23,987 nucleotides of DNA from assembly GCA_943349725.1 (NCBI GenBank), contig CALQZP010000007.1:1-23987 (forward strand), written 5' to 3'. Below the pieces are notes generated by a model. The model searched no databases and was not told the origin of the DNA. It worked only from the letters and a program-made list of their open reading frames with translations. The translations under genes were made by a program, and so were the position numbers. Positions 12,733 through 18,776 of the stretch are shown here, piece by piece; positions within the stretch are counted from its first letter, which is position 1; every line of letters starts with the position of its first letter. Origin of the DNA: Candidatus Nomurabacteria bacterium. GTDB lineage: Bacteria > Patescibacteriota > Minisyncoccia > Phycocordibacterales > UBA10002.

Positions 12733-13977
12733 CTATCTTGCGTACCGCGAGAAAAAATCTTCTTTCAGTTTGGAGAATGTTCCATCTAAAATCCCCTGCC
12801 TCATTTTTTTAACGAGTTGCACAATGAAGTAGACATTATGAATCGAGGCAAGCGTGTTTGCCAAGATCTCATTTGAGCGGAAGAGGTGTGCAAGATACGC
12901 TCGGGTAAAGGTCTTACACGTAGAGCACTCGCAACCTTCCTCAATCGGACTAAAATCGGTTTTATATTTTGCGTTTTCAATGTTGAACCGGCCGTGCCGA
13001 GTGTAGAGCGAGCCCGTGCGTGCTTGCCGAGTGGGAGCGACACAGTCAAAAAGGTCGCATCCATTTTCTACCGCGCCAAACAAGTCCAACGGGTCACCAA
13101 TACCCAGGAGGTGCCGGGGTTTTTCTTCGGGCAAGAGTTCATTAACCCATCGCACAGCGCTCCCCATATCTTCTTTATCAAACGAACCGCCAATTCCAAA
13201 TCCATCAAAACCCCCGCCTTCGCCAAGGCTATGGCGGGCAAGCATTCCTCCGATTACTCGGGCGCTTTCTTTTCGTAAATCTTCGTGTCTTCCTCCTTGC
13301 ACGATTCCAAAAATGGTCGGGCTGTTTCCAACTTTCAACTTTTCACTTTCAACTTTTAACTCGCGATGTCTTTCTAAGCATCGCGCCGCCCAACGATGTG
13401 TTCGCTCCATCGCCTCCTTCTGGTACTCATAGGATGCCGTCGGGGAGGTACACTCGTCAAATGCAAAAATAATATCTGCACCAATGGCGTGCTGTATTTC
13501 AATAGAGCGCTCTGGCGTGAAGCGATGTGTACTTCCGTCCTTATATGACTTAAAGGTCACCCCATCCTCATCTATTTTCACAAGAGGAGCTTCACTTCCC
13601 CCTTCTGGAAACATTCTGACATTCTGCAGAATGTCAGAATGTTGTTTGTGTGGTGTAATCTTTGAAGTCCCTTTTCCGCCAAGTGAAAATACCTGAAAGC
13701 CTCCCGAGTCGGTCATAGTGGGACCGTCCCAGCCCATAAATTTTCCCAGCCCACCACCCTGCTCCACTACTTTCTCTCCCGGCTCCAGATAGAGGTGATA
13801 GGTATTCGCGAGAACAACCTGCGCCCCTGTTTCCCTCACCTGCGCGGGAGTAAGTGCCTTGACCGTCGCCTTCGTTCCCACGGTTACAAACGCAGGCGTC
13901 TGTATACTGCCGTGCAATGTTTCAAGGACACCCGCCCGTCCGAATCCTTTCTCCATTTTCTTTTCAATACGGAACAT
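12733..13977 (-). CDS. tgt: Queuine/preQ1 tRNA-guanine transglycosylase with in-frame insertions
   Basis: Tgt swaps guanine-34 of GUN-anticodon tRNAs for preQ1 on the queuosine pathway. Numbered from ATG 13977, the product has 414 residues; typical bacterial enzymes have about 375. Conserved: TPAFVTVGT, the D90 region TDSGGFQ, FGIVQGG, the nucleophile Asp in LFDCVAPTR, and the zinc ligands C349, C351, C354 and H380 (CECSTC and ASIHN). Extra segments explain the length: one after QVFSLG contains a 34-bp palindrome, one encodes ELKVESEKLKV before FGIVQGG, and one encodes MLARHSLGEGG between VIGG and FDGFGIGG. The ATG is six bases after a TACGCT -10; GTG 13992 upstream in frame is less likely. 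Confidence 0.93.
   Translation of the reverse strand: MFRIEKKMEKGFGRAGVLETLHGSIQTPAFVTVGTKATVKALTPAQVRETGAQVVLANTYHLYLEPGEKVVEQGGGLGKFMGWDGPTMTDSGGFQVFSLGGKGTSKITPHKQHSDILQNVRMFPEGGSEAPLVKIDEDGVTFKSYKDGSTHRFTPERSIEIQHAIGADIIFAFDECTSPTASYEYQKEAMERTHRWAARCLERHRELKVESEKLKVGNSPTIFGIVQGGRHEDLRKESARVIGGMLARHSLGEGGGFDGFGIGGSFDKEDMGSAVRWVNELLPEEKPRHLLGIGDPLDLFGAVENGCDLFDCVAPTRQARTGSLYTRHGRFNIENAKYKTDFSPIEEGCECSTCKTFTRAYLAHLFRSNEILANTLASIHNVYFIVQLVKKMRQGILDGTFSKLKEDFFSRYAR
13213..13245 (-). repeat. In-frame palindromic insertion in tgt encoding MLARHSLGEGG
   Basis: The coding strand holds CCCGCC facing GGCGGG with an internal GCC/GGC pair. The encoded 11 residues interrupt the conserved path from VIGG to FDGFGIGG of Tgt proteins. 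Confidence 0.65.
13321..13365 (-). repeat. In-frame direct-repeat insertion in tgt encoding ELKVESEKLKVG
   Basis: The coding strand repeats AAAGTTGAAAGT and AAAAGTTGAAAGTT. It adds about 12 residues between the ERH helix and FGIVQGG compared with typical Tgt. Confidence 0.55.
13610..13643. repeat. Perfect 34-bp palindrome inside the tgt coding sequence
   Basis: The left half AACATTCTGACATTCTG is followed directly by its exact reverse complement. It encodes HSDILQNVRMF in frame within a segment of about 30 residues that Tgt enzymes normally lack. Confidence 0.9.
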
Positions 13978-13983
13978 ACCGCT

Positions 13984-14011
13984 AGCGTACACGTTTTGAA
14001 AAAATTGCCAA
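13984..14011 (-). promoter_or_regulatory. tgt promoter
   Basis: On the minus strand TTGGCA (14011-14006) and TACGCT (13989-13984) are 16 bases apart, and the ATG of tgt follows six bases after the -10. The -35 overlaps that of the divergent LOG-family gene. Confidence 0.6.
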
Positions 14012-14033
14012 GGGCTATAACACAGAGTACACT
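14005..14033 (+). promoter_or_regulatory. Promoter of the LOG-family gene
   Basis: TTGCCA (14005-14010), a 17-base spacer and TACACT (14028-14033), with the ATG eight bases later. It overlaps the tgt -35 on the opposite strand through the shared TTGCCAA/TTGGCAA sequence. Confidence 0.55.
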
Positions 14034-14041
14034 AAGTGGGT

Positions 14042-14803
14042 ATGACATCAAAAAATCCAGAAGAAAATGAGTTTGGTTTTACGTGCCCTGCTTCTCGCGA
14101 AGAGTTCTGTCACGAAATTGAAAAGCGTGTAAAGCGAATCGGAAAAGAGTTTGGCGACGGTTTCGTCTTCGTGACGAACTATCCAAAATCGGTAAGTTTT
14201 TTTGGTTCGGCGCGCTTTACGCCTGAAAATCCTCATTCAAAAAAGGCGGAGCATCTTGCGGGGCGTATTGCGAAAGAATTGAAATACGCAGTCGTCACCG
14301 GTGGAAGCGCGGGCATTATGGAAGCCGCGAATAAGGGGGCGTTTAAGGCGGGTGGCGAGTCCCTTGGCATTAATATTAAACTCCCAAAGGAACAGAAAGG
14401 AAACCCGTACACCACCGCTTCACTTGATTTTTCCTATTTTTTTGCACGCCGAACGGCACTGTCATACGCTGCGGAGGCCTATATCTTTTTTCCGGGTGGG
14501 TTCGGTACGCTTGATGAGTTCTTCGAAATTATCACACTTGTCCAAACGCACAAAATTAAACGTATTCCGATTTTCCTTGTCGGCACTGATTTTTGGAAAC
14601 CGCTCGATGAGTTTATTCGTGAGCACTTACTCAAAATCCATGCGGCTATTAGTAAGCACGACCTTGACCTCTACACCGTTACCGACGACGAGGACGAAAT
14701 TATTGCCGAGATAAAAAAAGTGCCGATAAGTGATGGGTTTCCTCATCATCGGGAGGGTCGGATTTTAAGCGAACCGCAAGGAACGGAAAACAAAAACGGC
14801 TAG
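14042..14803 (+). CDS. LOG-family protein (TIGR00730-like Rossmann nucleotide hydrolase)
   Basis: The 253-residue product carries the LOG-family signature PGGFGTLDE (151-159), with SVSFFGSARF near the start of the core, VVTGGSAGIMEAANKGA (about 86-102) and the conserved Arg in FARRTAL. LOG enzymes cleave the N-glycosidic bond of nucleoside monophosphates; in plants and some bacteria this releases cytokinin bases, but in most bacteria the physiological substrate is not settled. About 45 N-terminal residues precede the core and the tail beyond residue 225 is charged and Gly/Pro-rich. I chose ATG 14042 over GTG 14036 because of promoter spacing; there is no Shine-Dalgarno. No terminator is evident before the next gene, 65 bases away. 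Confidence 0.85.
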   Translation: MTSKNPEENEFGFTCPASREEFCHEIEKRVKRIGKEFGDGFVFVTNYPKSVSFFGSARFTPENPHSKKAEHLAGRIAKELKYAVVTGGSAGIMEAANKGAFKAGGESLGINIKLPKEQKGNPYTTASLDFSYFFARRTALSYAAEAYIFFPGGFGTLDEFFEIITLVQTHKIKRIPIFLVGTDFWKPLDEFIREHLLKIHAAISKHDLDLYTVTDDEDEIIAEIKKVPISDGFPHHREGRILSEPQGTENKNG

Positions 14804-14851
14804 CACTGCTACGACTGTAGCAACGTGGACATATACGTACAGACGGTCATG

Positions 14852-14860
14852 TGCTAGTCT
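14852..14860 (+). promoter_or_regulatory. Possible extended -10 for riboflavin kinase
   Basis: TGCTAGTCT fits the extended -10 pattern (TG, one base, hexamer), and the ATG follows eight bases later. No good -35 is visible. The 14804-14851 stretch also contains a TGCTAC/GTAGCA hairpin without a T-tract. Confidence 0.35.
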
Positions 14861-14868
14861 TTTACTGT

Positions 14869-15258
14869 ATGGAGACGCCACTCTTTACCCTACGAGGAAA
14901 GGTAGTTCGAGGAACGCAGTTCGGACGTATTCTAGGCTTCCCCACTGCGAATATTGATAAGACGGAATACAGAGAGCTGGATGTACCTATTCCGGCCGGA
15001 GTCTATGCGGGCACCGCAAGCGTTGTCTTGAGTAAAGACACGTTTAAGGCGGGCATCGTCGTTGGCCCAAAGGAGGCCGACAACCTCCCCAAAATAGAGG
15101 CGCATCTTCTTGATTTTTCTGGCGACCTCTATGGAAAGGAGCTTATCCTGTCGCTCCACATTTACTTACGACCATACCGAAACTTTAAGGGTGAAGACGC
15201 ACTCAAAGAGCAGATCGGCTCCGACCTTCAAAAGGTTCGTGAAGTAATTTCCCTCTAA
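14869..15258 (+). CDS. Stand-alone riboflavin kinase domain protein
   Basis: Riboflavin kinase phosphorylates riboflavin to FMN. In most bacteria it is the C-terminal half of bifunctional RibF; here the 129 residues are the kinase domain alone. Key features: GKVVRGTQFGRILGFPTAN (10-28), the nucleotide- and flavin-binding start; PAGVYAG (42-48); KIEAHLLDFSGDLYGK (75-90) with the candidate catalytic Glu; and YLRPYRNF near 99-106. No FAD synthetase (adenylyltransferase) half is present or frameshifted nearby. ATG 14869 is preferred to GTG 14851 because six extra residues there match nothing in the family and an extended -10 lies between them. Confidence 0.88.
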   Translation: METPLFTLRGKVVRGTQFGRILGFPTANIDKTEYRELDVPIPAGVYAGTASVVLSKDTFKAGIVVGPKEADNLPKIEAHLLDFSGDLYGKELILSLHIYLRPYRNFKGEDALKEQIGSDLQKVREVISL

Positions 15259-15284
15259 AAAGATTACGGTTGCTGAACAGGATC

Positions 15285-15428
15285 CTAGGGAACGTATTCC
15301 ACACTTTCATCGGAGTCTACTACCGACGGTTCTACCGCTTGCATATTCGTAGGAGCAGGCACAAAGAACTGCCCAAAGAAAAGGACGGCTATCACAAGTG
15401 TAATGAGAACAATGACAGTATTTCTCAT
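15285..15428 (-). CDS. Small membrane-anchored peptide, 47 residues
   Basis: The minus strand encodes MRNTVIVLITLVIAVLFFGQ then a Pro/Ala hinge (FFVPAPTN) and an acidic tail ending SDESVEYVP. This is a single membrane helix or uncleaved signal anchor with a short, probably extracytoplasmic, acidic tail. Nothing recognisable in function. The plus strand of the same stretch also has an open frame, but its basic, His-rich translation does not look like a protein. TATACT at 15456-15461 could be the -10, about 28 bases before the ATG. There is no Shine-Dalgarno. It sits between riboflavin kinase and the epimerase. Confidence 0.6.
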   Translation of the reverse strand: MRNTVIVLITLVIAVLFFGQFFVPAPTNMQAVEPSVVDSDESVEYVP

Positions 15429-15509
15429 ATAAAAAAATTAGTGGTAATTGACTTTAGTATACCTCTTTTGCGCTATCAAGTTATACACAACCTGCAGATA
15501 GGATATCTT

Positions 15510-16367
15510 TCACCGTGACGTACGGAACTCTGAAATATAGGATGTAATGCTTTTTTGTGCTCGCCAGCCAAGCTCACCCTCGGAGCGCGAGAGGTCAATT
15601 GCGGAGGTTTGCCTATTCCCTAATCGTTCGGGAAGCATCTCTACCTTTCCACCGAACATCTTTGCGATTTCCAGAATAGAATATTCCTCCTTCGCACCAA
15701 GACCGTACCCATCTCCCTCACCTTTTTCACCGACAACGAGTAGTCCTCGCACAATATCGTCTACGTGAGTAAAAATACGTGTTTGAGTCCCGGGCAAGAC
15801 AACCTTAAGCGGTTCACCGTGCAAAAGCTTCTGTCTGAAGATTTCAATCACGGTGCCGAACGTACCTGAAAGTTCGCGGGGTCCATACACATTATAAAAA
15901 TAAGTAATGGCGTACTTAAGCCCATACCACGCACCATAATTTTGCACGAGTTCGGTATTAGAGGCCTTGCTCCACGCGTAAGGACTTTGATTTCTCCCAA
16001 GTCCTCCATCTCCAAACTTGGTACTTGAACCCGCGTACACAAGTTTTGCCTTATTTCTTCGTGCAAACTCGAGCACGGCAAAAGTGCCTTCTTTGTTTGT
16101 GTGCCATACCGTCTCCATATCTTCAAAACTTTTTTCCACACGCGCATACTCACCAAGATGATAAATGAGGTCGGGTATGGAAGTGACCAGTTTCGCAATA
16201 TCACACGTATCGCCCTCAAGGTAGGTTGCTCCCACGACATGATTGCTCCTCTGCCCCGTTGAGTAGTTATCAAGCGAAACAACCCGATTGCTCGAGTCCT
16301 TCACCAACTGTTCTATGAGGCTCGAACCGATGAACCCCGCCCCACCGGTCACTAAAATAGTTTTCAT
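15510..16367 (-). CDS. NAD-dependent epimerase/dehydratase (extended SDR, sugar-nucleotide type)
   Basis: The 285-residue protein has the SDR Rossmann motif TGGAGFIG (7-14), the acidic adenosine-ribose residue in VSLDNYSTG, YAGSSTKFG with the catalytic Ser/Thr, and Y130-x-x-x-K134 (YAWSK). VYGPRE and the TRIFTHVDDIVRG block are typical of UDP-sugar 4-epimerases and related dehydratases. It probably makes an activated sugar for surface polysaccharide; the exact sugar cannot be told. ATG 16367 lies six bases after a perfect TATAAT, so the five residues encoded upstream are excluded and the transcript is probably leaderless. It is divergent from PBP1C. Confidence 0.88.
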   Translation of the reverse strand: MKTILVTGGAGFIGSSLIEQLVKDSSNRVVSLDNYSTGQRSNHVVGATYLEGDTCDIAKLVTSIPDLIYHLGEYARVEKSFEDMETVWHTNKEGTFAVLEFARRNKAKLVYAGSSTKFGDGGLGRNQSPYAWSKASNTELVQNYGAWYGLKYAITYFYNVYGPRELSGTFGTVIEIFRQKLLHGEPLKVVLPGTQTRIFTHVDDIVRGLLVVGEKGEGDGYGLGAKEEYSILEIAKMFGGKVEMLPERLGNRQTSAIDLSRSEGELGWRAQKSITSYISEFRTSR

Positions 16368-16373
16368 ACTGCG

Positions 16374-16402
16374 ATTATACAATGATTAGAACCCGTTTGA
16401 AA
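16374..16402 (-). promoter_or_regulatory. Promoter of the epimerase gene
   Basis: TTTCAA (16402-16397, minus strand), 17 bases, and TATAAT (16379-16374), ending six bases before the ATG at 16367. Confidence 0.7.
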
Positions 16403-16477
16403 ACGAGCGCACTCCGGAGTCACCCTAGATGACAATGTCCATGTCTATCTACAACCTCGGCCGAAGGAGTGCTGTTA

Positions 16478-16486
16478 TGCTATTAT
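16478..16486 (+). promoter_or_regulatory. Extended -10 for PBP1C
   Basis: TGCTATTAT fits an extended -10, and GTG 16493 follows after six bases. No -35 matches at 16-18 bases. It is the main evidence for choosing that start. Confidence 0.45.
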
Positions 16487-16492
16487 TTTTAC

Positions 16493-18598
16493 GTGCGCAA
16501 GTTAAAACAAATTACCGTACACTCTTCGGCTCTAAACAAGAGGGGCCGCATTACACTTTACCTTTTTTGCCTTGGCTTCCTTTGTATCTATTTCTCCACA
16601 GAAGCGATTGCTTCACGACTTACCACAGAGTACCGCGCGCGCGTAACTCAAAAATGGACCGACAGAGATGGACAGCTTCTCACCTCCGCGACCAATGAGA
16701 AGGGGTATTTCGCATCGGGAGGAGCGGTCATCCCTCTTCGGCTTGAGGAGCTCCTCCTCAAAAAGGAGGACCGTTTTTTCTACTACCATCTGGGTAGTAA
16801 CCCTCTGAGCATACTTCGTGCCACTTTCACTTCACTCCGAACCGGTAAAGTTTCTGGCGGAAGCACCATCACCCAACAGTTGGTGAAGATATTGCTTAGT
16901 AACGAAAACGAGCGGACAGGGGGCAATAAGCTTCGCGAGTCACTCTATGCTCTCGCGCTTGAGCTCCACACATCAAAGCGTGAAATCCTCACTATGTATG
17001 AGCAGTCAGTCTATTTCGGGAAAAATCGCCAAGGTGTCGCTGAAGCTTCGGCCTTCTATTTTGGAAAGATACCTTCAGAACTTACCGAAGTAGAAATGCT
17101 TGAGCTCGTGGCGACACTAGGAAGCCCTTCGGCTCGCTACCCCGGGAGTAGTCGTAATCGTGCGCTTCTTCGAGCAGTTGGAAAGGCTTTAGAAAGCGAC
17201 GTCAACTTTGCCTCATCTACGATGAGAACCCTTTCGATATCCGGGATTTCTCCAAAAACGTCGTTTGAACTTAAGACGCTACACCTTTCCTGTGACCCTT
17301 GTGACCTTACCATAGATGCAAAACTTACCGAGAAAATACGAGGGGCACTTCGCGAACGAATTCTGTCCGCTACAGACGCACACGTAAAAAATGGTGCCAT
17401 AGTGGTACTCAAGCTTCCGGAAAACGAGATACTCGCCATTGTCGGCTCACCTGACCCCGGGAGCTTACAGAGCGGTGCTCAAATCAACATGGCACTTCTG
17501 CCACGTCCTATTGGGTCAGCCTCAAAACCGTTCATTTATCTGAATGCCTTCAAGAAAGGTGCTCGCCCCTACACTATCGTTCATGATATTGAATACAGCT
17601 ATCGACTTGGCACCGGTTTTGCATTTTACCCAAAGAACTTTGACGGAAAATTCCGTGGTCCCGTCACACTGCACAACGCGCTCTCAAATAGCCTTAATAT
17701 CCCTGCCGTAAAAACGCTCGAGTTTGTGGGACTCCCTTCTTTTTACGACTTTTTGGAGCGCGACCTGGGCTTTCTCTCGCGCCAGCCGCTTTCACACTAC
17801 GAGCTGGGCATCGCGCTTGGCGCACTTGAGATGGATCTACTCACCCTTTCGCACTTCTTTACGGTGTTCCCTGCGCAAGGAGTACTAAAACCTCTTACCC
17901 TTGAACGAAGTAGGCAGGAGGACTTCCAAACTCCCATGGAAAAGAAGACGAGGGCAAGGCGGGTCGCTGACATAGGAGTGACACAGCTTGTGACAAGAAT
18001 ACTTTCAGACCGCGAGATGGCCGTTGAACAATTTGGACTTAGGAGTAACCTCACACTTCCCTACAAGAACTACGCACTCAAGACCGGCACCTCTCGCGAC
18101 TATCACGATAGTTGGACTATTGGTTTTACTCCGGACTTTTTGGTCGGCGTGTGGCTCGGCAACAGCGACAACACTCCCATGCGAGAGCTTACCGGACAAA
18201 CCGGCGCTGGAGCTGTCTTTGAGGACGTGATGACGCTTATGTATGCTTCACCCTATAACAAAAGTACTCCTCTCAACTTTAGCAGACTTACGGAGTTTAC
18301 CAATTCCGGTAGCATTGAATACGGTCTCCCGGGAGACGACTATACGGCATCCCGCGCCATAATGAGTAGGACATCGCTTATACAAAATCCACATGACGGC
18401 GATACCATTGAGCTTGCGGGTGGCACCATAATTCCACTCAAGGCGAGTGAAGAAGTTGATTGGTTTATCGACGGTGTCTTCCGAGCGCACTCTCAGGAAG
18501 CAACATTCGCGCCTACTCGCACAGGAAAATTTAGTATAGAGGCACGCGGATCTTCGGCAAGCCAAACCGCAACTATTTTCTTAACTACGAGCGAATAA
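16493..18598 (+). CDS. pbpC: Penicillin-binding protein 1C (bifunctional glycosyltransferase/transpeptidase)
   Basis: From GTG 16493 the product has 701 residues: a basic N-terminus, one membrane helix (ITLYLFCLGFLCIYFS), then a GT51 domain with the catalytic Glu in KKEDRFFYYH and the SGGSTITQQLVK motif, and a second Glu region REILTMYEQSVYFGKNRQG. The penicillin-binding domain shows all three motifs: SASK (S341, K344), SLN (399-401) and KTG (529-531). The C-terminus (NPHDGDTIELAG through WFIDGVFRAHSQEATF) matches the BiPBP_C domain that distinguishes PBP1C from PBP1A. It polymerises and cross-links peptidoglycan outside the membrane. The convergent alpha-2-macroglobulin gene is its classical genomic partner. 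An alternative GTG at 16469 overlaps a Shine-Dalgarno-like AAGGAG. Confidence 0.93.
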   Translation: MRKLKQITVHSSALNKRGRITLYLFCLGFLCIYFSTEAIASRLTTEYRARVTQKWTDRDGQLLTSATNEKGYFASGGAVIPLRLEELLLKKEDRFFYYHLGSNPLSILRATFTSLRTGKVSGGSTITQQLVKILLSNENERTGGNKLRESLYALALELHTSKREILTMYEQSVYFGKNRQGVAEASAFYFGKIPSELTEVEMLELVATLGSPSARYPGSSRNRALLRAVGKALESDVNFASSTMRTLSISGISPKTSFELKTLHLSCDPCDLTIDAKLTEKIRGALRERILSATDAHVKNGAIVVLKLPENEILAIVGSPDPGSLQSGAQINMALLPRPIGSASKPFIYLNAFKKGARPYTIVHDIEYSYRLGTGFAFYPKNFDGKFRGPVTLHNALSNSLNIPAVKTLEFVGLPSFYDFLERDLGFLSRQPLSHYELGIALGALEMDLLTLSHFFTVFPAQGVLKPLTLERSRQEDFQTPMEKKTRARRVADIGVTQLVTRILSDREMAVEQFGLRSNLTLPYKNYALKTGTSRDYHDSWTIGFTPDFLVGVWLGNSDNTPMRELTGQTGAGAVFEDVMTLMYASPYNKSTPLNFSRLTEFTNSGSIEYGLPGDDYTASRAIMSRTSLIQNPHDGDTIELAGGTIIPLKASEEVDWFIDGVFRAHSQEATFAPTRTGKFSIEARGSSASQTATIFLTTSE

Positions 18599-18606
18599 AG
18601 TTTGGC

Positions 18607-18653
18607 CTCGTCCTATCCCACAGCAAGCATGTGGAGTTCTACAGGAAGACGAG
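18607..18653. terminator. Structured spacer between convergent pbpC and alpha-2-macroglobulin genes
   Basis: CTCGTC (18607-18612) pairs with GACGAG (18648-18653), with an inner CCACA/TGTGG stem. Neither side has a clean T-tract, so termination is only a possibility; with the 34-bp palindrome next to it, it may stop transcripts from both sides. Confidence 0.4.
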
Positions 18654-18662
18654 ACCCTTCCC

Positions 18663-18696
18663 AAATCCTTTTATACTTTAAAGTATGCAAGGATTT
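18663..18696. repeat. 34-bp near-perfect palindrome between convergent genes
   Basis: AAATCCTT, two unpaired bases, ATACTTT, then AAAGTAT, two bases, AAGGATTT: symmetrical except for one two-base mismatch per arm. A/T-rich with T-runs on both strands, so it could act as a bidirectional terminator. Confidence 0.8.
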
Positions 18697-18776
18697 AATT
18701 TGTGTGGGTTAATCTGGAAGGATTAAGAAGTAGCCGTATAGGCATTCGCCTCAACACGGTGTCTGAAACCGTAACG

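Noticed and set aside
15270..15518. 82-residue plus-strand frame
   Set aside because: Basic, His/Tyr-rich and low in protein-like pattern; the opposite strand encodes a far more plausible membrane peptide.
16429..16698. 89-residue plus-strand frame starting before PBP1C, with an AAGGAG ahead of an internal ATG
   Set aside because: It overlaps the PBP1C membrane helix and start of the catalytic region in another frame and resembles no family. I considered a frameshift fusing it to PBP1C, but the PBP1C frame already supplies a normal basic N-terminus and helix.
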